Below are positions 55,945 to 64,000 of a DNA stretch of 64,000 nt, in pieces. Source of the stretch: Hymenobacter volaticus (GTDB taxonomy: Bacteria > Bacteroidota > Bacteroidia > Cytophagales > Hymenobacteraceae); assembly GCF_022921055.1 (NCBI RefSeq), contig NZ_CP095061.1:2271501-2335500 (forward strand), in the 5' to 3' direction. Under the pieces are notes generated by a model. The model was not told where the DNA came from. It saw only the letters and a program-made list of their open reading frames with translations, and ran no database searches. A program made the position numbers and the translations under genes. Position 1 is the first letter of the stretch. Every line of letters starts with the position of its first letter.

Positions 55945-57435
55945 ATGCCGTATCCACCTCGCCCGACTACCGCCGCAAAACCTAAATGGCAACGGCAAAC
56001 CCTGGTGCAACTCCAGCAACTTATAGCTTTCCCTAGCATCAGCACCGACCCGAAGTATGCTGGAGCGGTGCAGGCTTGCGCCGGGTGGTTAGCCACGCAT
56101 TTGCGGAAGGTTGGGCTCGATGGGGTGCGGGTATTTCAGACGCCGGGCCACCCCCTTGTGTACGCCGAAAAACGGGTGGGCCCCCAGCGACCCACGCTGC
56201 TTATCTACGGCCATTACGATGTGCAACCCGTGGCGCCCGTTTCCGCCTGGACGGTGCCGCCTTTTGGCGGTCTTATTCGCGGCAATAAACTATACGGCCG
56301 CGGCGCCTCCGACGACAAAGGCCAGTTCTTCATCCATATCAAGGCCCTGGAATTGCTGCTAACGGCCCGCCGGCCTTTGCCTCTGAACGTGAAGCTGCTA
56401 CTGGAAGGCGAAGAAGAAATTGGTAGCCCTAACCTCGAGGCGTTCGTGCGCCAACACCAGCGCCTGCTTTGCGCCGATTGGGCTGTGTTGTCGGATACCA
56501 ACATGCTTTCTGCTCACCAGCCTTCGCTCACATATGGCTTGCGGGGTTCCTTGGCAGTGGAGCTAGAAGTACGCGGCCCACAGACCGAGCTGCACTCCGG
56601 TATATTTGGCGGGGCCGTGTTAAACCCGTTGCAGGCATTAAGTGAAATGCTGGCGGCTCTGCACGACGCGGATGGCCGCGTAGCTATTCCGGGTTTCTAC
56701 GAGGCAGTGGTGCCAGCGTCAGCTGCTGAACGGGGTTACTTGCGCCGTCATGGCCCGCCCGATGCCCAACTGCTGAGCGAGGCGCAAGTAGAGCAAGGGT
56801 GGGGCGAGCCAGGCTACAGCCTTTATGAGCGCACAACCTTACGGCCCTCGCTCAGTGTTACGGGCCTAAGCGGCGGCTACCAGGGCGAAGGGGTGAAGTC
56901 GGTGGTGCCGCCGCGAGCCAGTGCTAAACTAAGCTTCCGGCTGGCGACAGGGCAAGATCCGCATGAAGTAGAACAGCAGTTGCGAACCTATCTGCGCTGC
57001 ATTGCGCCCCTACAAGTGCAAGTAACGCTTCGTAGCCAGCTGCACGCACCGCCCTATACTGTGTCGCCCACGCACCCCGTAATGCAGGCTGCCGCTCAAG
57101 CCTACACCGAAGGATTTGGGCGCACTCCAGTGTTGCAGCGCTCGGGAGGGACCATTCCGGTGGTGAGTGTTTTCGAGCAGCACTTAGGCATCCCGACGGT
57201 GCTCATGGGGTTTGGGCTGCCGGATGACCGAAAGCACGGCCCCGACGAGTTTTTGTATCTCCCTAATTTCTGGCGCGGCATTCGTACCAGCTTGGCCTTC
57301 CTGCACCGGCTGGGCCAATTTCCTGTCACTTCATCTTCACGGCCATGCTTATCATCGACTGCCACTGCCACGCCGGCAAAGGCGACGGCCTCACCGGCCC
57401 CTGGGATACCGACGCACCACTTGCAGCGTATCTGA
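55945..57435 (+). CDS. M20-family metallopeptidase (dipeptidase-like)
   Basis: A 496-residue zinc exopeptidase of the M20 (CNDP/PepV-like) family. The zinc and catalytic residues are visible: IYGHYDVQPVAP (His, Asp), GRGASDDKGQF (Asp), LLEGEEEIGSPNL (Glu pair) and HGPDEFLYLPNFWRG (His). The dimerisation domain sits between them, with TELHSGIFGGAVLNP. It normally cleaves dipeptides or N-acyl amino acids in the cytoplasm. Its 3' end overlaps the amidohydrolase by 91 bases, and the final ~45 residues are low-complexity, so the true C-terminus may be earlier than this stop. Confidence 0.9.
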   Translation: MPYPPRPTTAAKPKWQRQTLVQLQQLIAFPSISTDPKYAGAVQACAGWLATHLRKVGLDGVRVFQTPGHPLVYAEKRVGPQRPTLLIYGHYDVQPVAPVSAWTVPPFGGLIRGNKLYGRGASDDKGQFFIHIKALELLLTARRPLPLNVKLLLEGEEEIGSPNLEAFVRQHQRLLCADWAVLSDTNMLSAHQPSLTYGLRGSLAVELEVRGPQTELHSGIFGGAVLNPLQALSEMLAALHDADGRVAIPGFYEAVVPASAAERGYLRRHGPPDAQLLSEAQVEQGWGEPGYSLYERTTLRPSLSVTGLSGGYQGEGVKSVVPPRASAKLSFRLATGQDPHEVEQQLRTYLRCIAPLQVQVTLRSQLHAPPYTVSPTHPVMQAAAQAYTEGFGRTPVLQRSGGTIPVVSVFEQHLGIPTVLMGFGLPDDRKHGPDEFLYLPNFWRGIRTSLAFLHRLGQFPVTSSSRPCLSSTATATPAKATASPAPGIPTHHLQRI

Positions 57436-58162
57436 AGTGGGCGCAGGAAGCAGGCATTCAGAAAACCGTGCTGTTTGCGGCCTTCCACTCCGACTATGCC
57501 GCGGCCAACCGGCAAGTGGCCCGGTTGGTGCGCCAAAGCCCCGAGCGTTTCTACGGTTTCGCCTTTGTACATGCCCAGCGCGACCGGGGCCGGGTGCTGG
57601 AAATGGTAGGCACTGCTGTGCAACAGTACGGATTCGTGGGTATCAAGTGCCACCGCTACGACGCCCGCATCAGCCGCGAAATCTGCGACGTGGCCCGCGC
57701 CTTCCGATTGCCAGTACTCTACGATGTGGTAGGCGAAATATCGGTGGTGGAGCTACTCGGCGAGCAATACCCCGACGTCAATTTCATTATTCCGCACCTG
57801 GGCAGCTTCTCCGATGATTGGCGGGCGCAATCTGGCCTCATCGATCAGCTCGTGCGCTTTCCTAACATCTACACCGACACGTCCGGCGTGCGCCGCTTCG
57901 ATATTCTACAACGTGCTCTCGACCGTGTTGGCCCCGCAAATTCCTGTTCGGTTCCGACGGGCCGTGGCTGCACCCTGGCGTCGAGCTAAGCAAAATTGCG
58001 GCCTTGCACCTGCCTCTCGAAGATGCCAAACTCGTGCTGGCGGGAAACCTGTTACGCCTTATCAGTCAAGTGCGCCCCGAACCGGCCCAGCCGCCGCGTA
58101 TAGCCGTAGCAACCGAAGTAGCCAACGAGTGGCGCGACCCGTGGCTGCTAGCGAAATCGTGA
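57345..58162 (+). CDS. Amidohydrolase 2-family metal hydrolase (one frameshift)
   Basis: The repaired protein has 272 residues, a TIM-barrel amidohydrolase. The N-terminus has the metal site DCHCHAGKGDG (His-x-His). Later are IKCHRYD, VIPHLGSFSDDW-like strand ends and, after repair, FLFGSDGPWLHPGVELSKI with the catalytic Asp. The frame breaks at C4 (57932-57935); one extra C restores VGPRKFLFGSDG and carries the gene to 58162. The family hydrolyses or decarboxylates small cyclic or carboxylated substrates. It starts inside the M20 gene and ends 97 bases before the opposing regulator. Confidence 0.85.
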
Positions 58163-58259
58163 AGTGGGGAGGCGGGGGTTGCAGAGTGAGTTTGCTGCTT
58201 CCTGGCGCCAACTGCGCGGGTTGAATGGCCAGCACACGCTGCAACCACCGCACGCTTAG

Positions 58260-59651
58260 CTAACTTACTACTTCGCCACTGCGACGGTGCATTTGCAGAA
58301 TTCTTTCGCTGCAGCCTAAGCGGTGAGCAGCCAGCTTCAGGTTGCCATTTTCGTGCGTGATGGCCACTTTCTTGGCAATTTCTGTTACCTGATCCTTTAT
58401 TTCTTTCAGGCCCAAACCCCGATAGAGCAAGCTCGTTACGCCGATTTCCAGTTCGGGTGTGCCCGGGCCTTCGTTGGTACCGAAGCCAGCGAAGTCGGGC
58501 CAATCGGAGCGGGGTATGTCGCCGAGGGTAATGGGGCCTTCGCCGAGGTGCTTGTTGGCAATCCGGTTGATGAGCTGTTGTAACTCGCGCACGTTGCCGG
58601 GATAGTCGCGCAGCAGTAGAAAGTCGTACACCTGCCGATCTACGGGTTGCTGGATGTGGTGCCGCTCGCGAAAGAAATGCTCGGCAAGCACTACAATGTC
58701 TTCTTTTCGCTCGCGCAGGGGCGGCAGTTGGCAAGTCCAGCCGGAAATCCGGTAGTACAAGTCCTGCCGAAATCGGCCTTTACGGACTTCTTCAGCCAAG
58801 TCGCGGTTGGTGGCACTTACCAGCCGAAAACTAGCCTGTCGCCAGGTGTTGCTGCCCACCCGCTTGTATGTGCCCTCCTGAAGCGCCCGCAGCAGCTCGG
58901 CCTGTAAGGGCAAGGGCAATTCGCCCAGCTCATCCAAAAACAGCGTGCCTTCGTGGGCTAAGGCCAGCGCTCCGTCGCGGGTGCTGATAGCGTTGGTGAA
59001 GGCACCCTTCTCGTGCCCAAACAACTCACTGCCCGACAGGCCCGGAATCAGGTTGGTGCAGTCCACTACCACACAGTCGCGCTTGTTCGGTCGAGGGTCG
59101 AGGCGGTGAATTTCCTGGGCCACCAACTCTTTACCGGTGCCGCTTTCCCCCATAATCAGCACTTGGCAGTTGGAGAGCGACATATCCACGAGCTGCCGCA
59201 GCGTATTGATCCAGCACTTGCTGCGACCAACCAAGCGCTGCTGCAGGTCCACAACCTTTTCCTCCAGCACCGCCCAATACGCAAGTCGCGAAGCTACAAT
59301 TTGCACCGGCTTTTCCACTTCAAACCAAGCAAACACCTCGGCTGCGCCGCTGCGCAGCAGCGCCCAGGTGCTCGTACTCGCCAGCCGCCCCACCGACACG
59401 GCAATAATGCGTGTGTCGGAATAGAAGCTAAAGGCATCCATAGCTTCCTGCACTTCGGCGAGCTTGGAATCTTGATCCAGGAAAATAATGCCCGCGCCAG
59501 TAGGGAAGTCGTTCATGTGCAGCGCGGCCAACTCAATGCCGCTAGCTTCCAACTGCCCAATAATATCGGCCAGTAGCCCATGCTGATGCGTGAAGGTTTG
59601 AAACCACACAGTCGATTTGAAGCCCATAACGACGGTAGTTTGATAAGGCAA
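58260..59651 (-). CDS. Sigma-54-interacting AAA+ transcriptional activator with variant GAFTNA loop
   Basis: A 463-residue enhancer-binding-protein-like regulator, with a second possible start at 59627. Residues 1-125 look like a divergent receiver (FLDQDSK, then LRSGAAEVFAWFEVEKP). The AAA+ core has GESGTGKE (168-175), CTNLIP, LFGHEKGAFTNA (211-221), TLFLDELGEL (Walker B) and RQDLYYRISGWTCQLPPLRE. GAFTGA is replaced by GAFTNA in the sigma-54-contacting loop. The C-terminal helix pair (NLKLAAHRLGCSERILQMH) is Fis-like. It is convergent with the accessory cluster, whose first gene has a -24/-12-like element. Confidence 0.88.
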   Translation of the reverse strand: MPYQTTVVMGFKSTVWFQTFTHQHGLLADIIGQLEASGIELAALHMNDFPTGAGIIFLDQDSKLAEVQEAMDAFSFYSDTRIIAVSVGRLASTSTWALLRSGAAEVFAWFEVEKPVQIVASRLAYWAVLEEKVVDLQQRLVGRSKCWINTLRQLVDMSLSNCQVLIMGESGTGKELVAQEIHRLDPRPNKRDCVVVDCTNLIPGLSGSELFGHEKGAFTNAISTRDGALALAHEGTLFLDELGELPLPLQAELLRALQEGTYKRVGSNTWRQASFRLVSATNRDLAEEVRKGRFRQDLYYRISGWTCQLPPLRERKEDIVVLAEHFFRERHHIQQPVDRQVYDFLLLRDYPGNVRELQQLINRIANKHLGEGPITLGDIPRSDWPDFAGFGTNEGPGTPELEIGVTSLLYRGLGLKEIKDQVTEIAKKVAITHENGNLKLAAHRLGCSERILQMHRRSGEVVS

Positions 59652-59970
59652 ATCCCGGCCACACGCGCCGTCAGATCTTTAGAAATAATACCCAACCTCA
59701 ATTGCCAACTTAGTCCTGGCAGCATGCCGAACCACCCCATACTGTTAACTTTTTCAATAGATACGAAGCTAAATAATAGAGCTTTGCAATACTATCGCAT
59801 GATCATGTAGTGCCTGATTTTAGAGCGCAATTTCGCCCCACAGTTGAAAACACGCGGCTTCAATACCGTAACCACTACAGAGCAGAAAACGTCTTAGGGT
59901 AGTCCCATACAAAGCAACACCCCGCCCCAAATACTTCGAGGCGGGGTGCAGGAGGCCTTTCTGACAAGAG
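59652..59970. other. 319-base gap between the regulator and the receptor gene
   Basis: It contains a terminator-like hairpin at 59918-59948 serving the receptor gene on the minus strand. No gene is supported in the rest. Confidence 0.5.
59918..59948 (-). terminator. Terminator after the TonB-type receptor gene
   Basis: The stem CACCCCGCC/GGCGGGGTG has a short T-containing run on the minus strand. It lies about 22 bases beyond the stop. Confidence 0.65.
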
Positions 59971-62418
59971 TTATTGCCCGGCGGCCCGGCGCTTTTCGTC
60001 TTCGGCCCCGGTAGAGCGCTTACGGGCTGCGGTTACTTCGCTATTCCCAAAACGATAGCCAAACGAAACGGTGCCCACGCGGGTGTCCTGGGCGCGGCGC
60101 TGGTTTTCGGTGAGTGCTGCGTAGCGCGAAGTAGAGCGCACGGGAGCCGTGTACAAGAGGTCGGTGCCATTGAGCCGCACTGTGCCACGGCCAGCTAGCA
60201 CCGTTTTTTGCACGCCCACCGACAGTTGCCCATACGAGCGAACAACCTGGAACCCGTACTGCTCTCTAGAGTTGTAGCTGGCATTCAGCTCGGCCGACCA
60301 GCCTTTGCCCCAGCTGAACGAGTTGTTGGCGCTCAGGATAGCACCCACCCGGCCTGGCAGCGTAGAGGAGCCCTCGAAAGTACCCTCGAAGTATACGTAA
60401 AACAGTTCAGCATCAGCGTACAACTGCCACCATTTGGTAGGAGCGAGGGGAGCCGAGAGCGTAAAAGCATAGTAATGCTCGGCCTGTAAGTTGTCATTTG
60501 TCAGCTTCACTGAGCCGTTCGGATTGAGTTGATACACAAACAGAATCGGATTGTCGGTGTAAGCATAGCTCAGGCCAGTCGTCAGCTTGTGGTAGGTATG
60601 CGTTACCTCGGCTTTGTAGTTGCTTTGAGGCCGCAAATAGGGGTTGCCGGCTTGATACGTAGTAGGGTCGATCCAGAAGCGAAACGGATTAAGCTGGTTG
60701 TAAGTAGGGCGGTCGAGGCGGCGGCTCAGCGAGAAGCCCATTTCGTGAGTTTCCGAAATGGTGCGGCGCAAGCTCAGGTTAGGAAAAAGCTGCAAATAGT
60801 GCCGGTCGAAATTGTTGTCGCCTAGGGTTTGCCGGCCAGTGGCGTTGGTTTGCTCGGCCCGCAAGCCAGCCGCAACCGTCAGTTTGGGCCCGGTGTGGCT
60901 TAGAGTAGCATAGGCCGCATTGATGTTTTCCCGGTATCGGAAGCCGTTCGACTGATCGACATCCAGCGTAGTTTGGCCATCAATGGTATTATAAAAAAGT
61001 ACGTCGTTGTCGGAACGAACCCAGCTAACCTTGGCGCCCGCCTCGGCACGCAGCCCGTTCGGCAGAGGCCGCACGTAGTCTGCCTTCACTGACTGGATGG
61101 TAAGCGTGCCATCTTGGTTCCCGGTCAGCAAGGTTGGGCTCTGCTGAGGAAATTCATAGGTGGTGGCCAAGGACAGGTCCCGGTTGGTCCCATAGCGGGC
61201 CAGATCGGCGTCGAGGGTTAGCTCGGGGGTGCCAGCCGAATCAGGGCGGAAGGTGTGCCGCAGCGTGAAGTTGCCAGCCACATTGGGAGTGCGTACTTCA
61301 CTCAGCGTGCGGGCTGAGTAGCGTTGCGTTGCGGTATTATTATCATCGAAAAACACCGAGTTGTTGGTGCCATCAACCGGCAACCGGCTGGCTAGCCCAC
61401 TCACTACCGCCCCGATTGTGGTACTGTTGCTGGCAGTATAGTCAAGGCCCGCTCGCCAAGTGTGCGATTCTAGGTCGACGCGCCGCCCATTGTATTGGTT
61501 GGTACGTAAAGTCAGGAGCCCATCCGAGAGATACTGCCGGTCGAACGCTAGGTTCTGGAAGCCGTTTCGGTTTGTGTAGGCATAGGTGCCGTACACGTTG
61601 ACAGCCTTGCTTCGGTGGTTGAGCGAGAGGTCGGTGGTGAATTTGCCGTACTGACCCCGGCCGTAGCTGGCGTTGGCACTGCCGTTGGTGCCGAGGCGCT
61701 GGTCTTTCTTGAGGTTAATGGCAATAATGCCCGCCCCACCTTGCGCATCGTATTTGGCAGGTGGGTTGGTGATCAGTTCGATGCTGCGGACTTGCTCGGC
61801 TGGTAAGGAGCGGAGCAACGTAGCCAACTCGGTACCAGTGAAGGGCACGCGCTTGCCGTCGAGCAGCACCAGCAGTCCCTGTTTGCCGCGCAGAGCTAGA
61901 TTATCGTTGCCATCCACGGTCACACCGGGGGCCCGGCCGAGTACATCCAGCACGGTATTGCCGCTCGATAAGCTGCTATTCTCGACATTTACCACTGTCC
62001 GGTCGGGTAGCCGCTCAAACAAAGGTTTTTGACCTGTTACAGTTACTCCCTTAAGTTCAAGGGCTCCAGCCGTAAGGATGAGAGTAAGAGGTGGCACTGC
62101 TACTTCAGAAACATCGAGCGGCCCGAGCCAAACTCGGCCATAGCCTAGCTGCACGCCTGAAACCAGGTAGCGTCCGGGCAGGGTAGGAACCAAAGAGAAA
62201 CGTCCTTGCGGGTCGCTGAACTCGGTTTTAACCGCTACCGAATCGAGGGCCCGATGCAGCGTGATGGTAGCACCTTCTACGGTTGCACCAGCGCTTGCCC
62301 GAACGATGCCCGCCACCGGCGCAAGCCGAACTTGGGCTACAAGTGGAGAAATAGGCAGCAAAAGCGCTACCGTTAGAAAAGCAAACCATCCCGACGATCG
62401 GGCGAAATCAAAATGCAT
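59971..62418 (-). CDS. Outer-membrane TonB-dependent-receptor-like beta-barrel protein
   Basis: An 815-residue protein with signal peptide (about residues 1-30, ending VAQ). A carboxypeptidase-regulatory-like domain follows (GIVRASAGATVEGATITLHR to GRVWLGPLD). The plug-like region has RTVVNVENSSLSSGNTVLDV and LRGKQGLLVLLDGKRVP, then a long barrel with many aromatic strand ends. The C-terminus lacks a clear terminal Phe strand and ends with a charged tail. This fits the Bacteroidota outer-membrane receptor (OMP barrel 3) group; the ligand is unknown. The start at 62418 coincides with the signal peptide; an earlier in-frame ATG lies at 62511. Confidence 0.85.
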   Translation of the reverse strand: MHFDFARSSGWFAFLTVALLLPISPLVAQVRLAPVAGIVRASAGATVEGATITLHRALDSVAVKTEFSDPQGRFSLVPTLPGRYLVSGVQLGYGRVWLGPLDVSEVAVPPLTLILTAGALELKGVTVTGQKPLFERLPDRTVVNVENSSLSSGNTVLDVLGRAPGVTVDGNDNLALRGKQGLLVLLDGKRVPFTGTELATLLRSLPAEQVRSIELITNPPAKYDAQGGAGIIAINLKKDQRLGTNGSANASYGRGQYGKFTTDLSLNHRSKAVNVYGTYAYTNRNGFQNLAFDRQYLSDGLLTLRTNQYNGRRVDLESHTWRAGLDYTASNSTTIGAVVSGLASRLPVDGTNNSVFFDDNNTATQRYSARTLSEVRTPNVAGNFTLRHTFRPDSAGTPELTLDADLARYGTNRDLSLATTYEFPQQSPTLLTGNQDGTLTIQSVKADYVRPLPNGLRAEAGAKVSWVRSDNDVLFYNTIDGQTTLDVDQSNGFRYRENINAAYATLSHTGPKLTVAAGLRAEQTNATGRQTLGDNNFDRHYLQLFPNLSLRRTISETHEMGFSLSRRLDRPTYNQLNPFRFWIDPTTYQAGNPYLRPQSNYKAEVTHTYHKLTTGLSYAYTDNPILFVYQLNPNGSVKLTNDNLQAEHYYAFTLSAPLAPTKWWQLYADAELFYVYFEGTFEGSSTLPGRVGAILSANNSFSWGKGWSAELNASYNSREQYGFQVVRSYGQLSVGVQKTVLAGRGTVRLNGTDLLYTAPVRSTSRYAALTENQRRAQDTRVGTVSFGYRFGNSEVTAARKRSTGAEDEKRRAAGQ

Positions 62419-62690
62419 GAGCACTTCCCGTTGAATGAAAACCCGGAGCGTGCAACAGGTGTGGTAGTAAAAGCATAAAGCGTAGTACTTTAAGCTTAGA
62501 TAGGCATACAAGATAGCGGAGCTTAATAGTTCAGCTATTAGAGTAAAAAATGCAAACTACTCGAAAAAACGGAGGAAATATAACCATGTTATCACTGGAA
62601 CGGTGTTTTTGCAGGCAACAAGTATAAAACCTGCTAGCCAGCCCAGATATTTTCTCTCTGTTAAAGACAGGTCATGTGTAGCTGAATGTT
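62419..62690. other. Upstream region of the receptor gene
   Basis: AT-rich DNA before the receptor's signal peptide. No convincing -7 element or gene was identified. Confidence 0.4.
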
Positions 62691-62740
62691 TCCACAAAAA
62701 AGCGGCCCTTGCAAATTTGCAAGGGCCGCTTTTTTGTGGA
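62691..62740 (-). terminator. Perfect 50-base palindromic terminator
   Basis: The 50 bases are exactly self-complementary: a TCCACAAAAAAGCGGCCCTT arm, a GCAAATTTGC centre and the inverse arm. The GC stem with A/T runs on both sides can end transcription in both directions. It lies 15 bases past the aminotransferase stop. Confidence 0.9.
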
Positions 62741-62755
62741 AGCAGGCTTCTAAGT

Positions 62756-64000
62756 TTACCGTAAAGCTTGCAGAGCGGCCTGTAACCGGGGTAGCGCTGC
62801 CTCAATGGATTCCAGTGAGGCGCCACCCACCGACATCCGAAACCAAGGGGCCGTATCCGAGGTGCCGAAGGCACTGAAGGGCACCAAAGCCAGCCGGGCT
62901 TCCTTAATAAGGTAGAAGGTTAGGTCTTTGGTGGTAGCCAGTACTTGCCCATCGGGAGTGGTCTTGCCAAGTACGTCGAGGCGGGCCGTGAGGTAGATAG
63001 CACCCATCGGCACCATCGAGTCAACGGGCAAACCCTGGCTTTTCAGGTCCTGCAATCCGTCGTGCAGGGCGTCGAGGCTGCGCTGAATCTTGGCTTTGAA
63101 CTGCGCCATGAAGGCGTCTACCGCTGTTGCTTGGGGCAGGTACTTCGCCGTAGCAACTTGCTCGGCTTTCGGCGCCCAGGCACCCACGTGGCCCAGAATC
63201 GACTTCATCTTATCAACTACGTTGGCCGGCCCAAAGGCATAGCCCACGCGCACCCCAGTAGCTGCTAGGCACTTCGAGATACCGTCGATGTAAATGACAT
63301 AGTCGCGCAATTCCGGGCGCAGGTTTACCGGGTCGAAATGCTCGGTCTCGCCGAAGGTGAGCATCCAATAAATCTGGTCGTAGAGCAGGTAGAGGGGCTT
63401 CTCACCGGGCTGGCGGCGCTGGTTTTCGGCCAACACTAAGTCGCATATCTCCAGCAGATTCTGGCGCGAGAAGACAGTGCCGGTCGGGTTGAGAGGGGAG
63501 CACAAGGCCAGCAGCGTGGCACCAGGTAGGTGCGGAGCCAGCTCGGCGGCCGTGGGCATGAAGCTGTTTTCCGGCAACGTCTCTACCATCACAGGCTCGG
63601 CGCTGGAAAGGTGGCAGTAGTGGTTGTTGTTCCAACTTGGCACCGGAAATACCACCCGGTCGCCGGGGTCAATGAGGGCAAGGTAAGTGGCGTAGATAAG
63701 CGGACGGGAGCCGCCGGCTACCAGTACGTCGTTGGGCGAATACTCTAACCCTAGGCGCTGTTTAGTGAAGGTGGTTGCGGCTTCGCGCAAGGCGGCCATG
63801 CCATTGGCGGGTGGGTAATTGGTGTTGCCGGCTTGGTAAGCTTCGGTGATTTCCGTTTGAAATTCCGCCGGAATCGGGAAAATAGTGGGGTCAAAGTCGC
63901 CGATGGTGAGGTTGCAAATCTGCTCCCCCTTCCGAATCATATCGTTTACTTCATTGCCAATTTTGATGATTTCGGAGCCAATCAGGCTGCCTGCCATTCG
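62756..64000 (-). CDS. Class I/II PLP aminotransferase (N-terminus probably beyond the right edge)
   Basis: At least 413 residues. The PLP signature is visible: DGISKCLAATGVRVGY with the Schiff-base Lys, NPTGTVFSRQNL and DQIYWMLTFG. The N-terminal part reads LIGSEIIKIGNEVNDMI and CNLTIGDFDPTIFPIP, the start of many Bacteroidota aspartate/aromatic-type aminotransferases. The family N-terminus usually extends a few residues earlier than the first in-frame ATG (63997), so the real start probably lies outside the window. Substrate uncertain. Followed by a perfect palindromic terminator. Confidence 0.9.
   Translation of the reverse strand, partial: RMAGSLIGSEIIKIGNEVNDMIRKGEQICNLTIGDFDPTIFPIPAEFQTEITEAYQAGNTNYPPANGMAALREAATTFTKQRLGLEYSPNDVLVAGGSRPLIYATYLALIDPGDRVVFPVPSWNNNHYCHLSSAEPVMVETLPENSFMPTAAELAPHLPGATLLALCSPLNPTGTVFSRQNLLEICDLVLAENQRRQPGEKPLYLLYDQIYWMLTFGETEHFDPVNLRPELRDYVIYIDGISKCLAATGVRVGYAFGPANVVDKMKSILGHVGAWAPKAEQVATAKYLPQATAVDAFMAQFKAKIQRSLDALHDGLQDLKSQGLPVDSMVPMGAIYLTARLDVLGKTTPDGQVLATTKDLTFYLIKEARLALVPFSAFGTSDTAPWFRMSVGGASLESIEAALPRLQAALQALR

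Noticed and set aside
62557..62874. A 105-codon minus-strand open frame across the perfect palindrome
   Set aside because: It runs through a terminator and the end of the aminotransferase, and its sequence is palindrome-derived.
1..64000. tRNA, rRNA, integrase or transposase genes
   Set aside because: No such genes were recognised by reading; a dedicated tRNA or IS search would be needed to exclude small cases.

Overview
The window looks like chromosomal DNA from a Hymenobacter-like member of the Bacteroidota (Cytophagales). This is an inference from gene content and style, not a database match. The supporting signs are type IX secretion genes (a PorE-type protein and a PorT-type barrel next to the menaquinone methyltransferase gene), a DUF5606-type protein, a carboxypeptidase-regulatory/TonB-type outer-membrane receptor, an energy-transducer TonB protein, promoter-like TAnnTTTG elements and almost no Shine-Dalgarno sequences. 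The coding DNA is GC-rich. No rRNA, tRNA, CRISPR array, prophage or insertion sequence was recognised.

Layout. 1-9.9 kb: the start of an amino-acid permease, a membrane-anchored propeller protein, an AraC regulator with an alpha/beta hydrolase, two aldo/keto reductases and CorA. 10-19.8 kb: a surface-polysaccharide region with a Wzx-like flippase, a GH95 fucosidase-type enzyme, a GT2 glycosyltransferase, a PhyH-type dioxygenase, a GT39-type membrane transferase and another polytopic membrane protein. 19.8-27.6 kb: an acyl-ACP desaturase, two paralogous PliI-like lipoproteins, a DUF427 protein, a MoxR-type AAA+ ATPase and a VWA protein flanking a diheme cytochrome c, and a cyclophilin. 27.7-47.9 kb: mainly housekeeping genes (fasciclin protein, rsgA, waaA, peroxiredoxin, aspartate kinase, fbp, engB, porE, menG, porT, SDR, cytidine deaminase, saccharopine reductase-like, a two-gene ABC transporter, trmN6). 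48.2-59.7 kb: an accessory cluster. 59.9-64 kb: a TonB-type receptor and an aminotransferase cut by the window edge.

The best candidate for an undescribed system is 48,294-59,651. Eight same-strand, closely packed genes encode two related acidic/glycine-zipper proteins, a protein with an HEVGH zinc motif, a 688-residue protein of unknown family, a KBL/AONS-like PLP enzyme, a Cys-rich protein with deaminase-like and GH-nuclease-like motifs, an M20 peptidase and an amidohydrolase. They converge on a sigma-54-type activator gene, and a near-consensus -24/-12 element lies 47 bases upstream of the first gene. No function can be assigned with certainty.

Two features cut across the window. First, at least 13 apparent frameshifts affect 12 genes. 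Every one is repaired by adding a single base, 12 of the 13 in a short G or C run, and essential genes are among them. This pattern points to homopolymer under-calling in the sequence rather than biological decay, so those genes are described here as repaired full-length genes. Second, a family of intergenic inverted repeats built on the same core occurs at three places (about 3.8, 7.2 and 14.0 kb).
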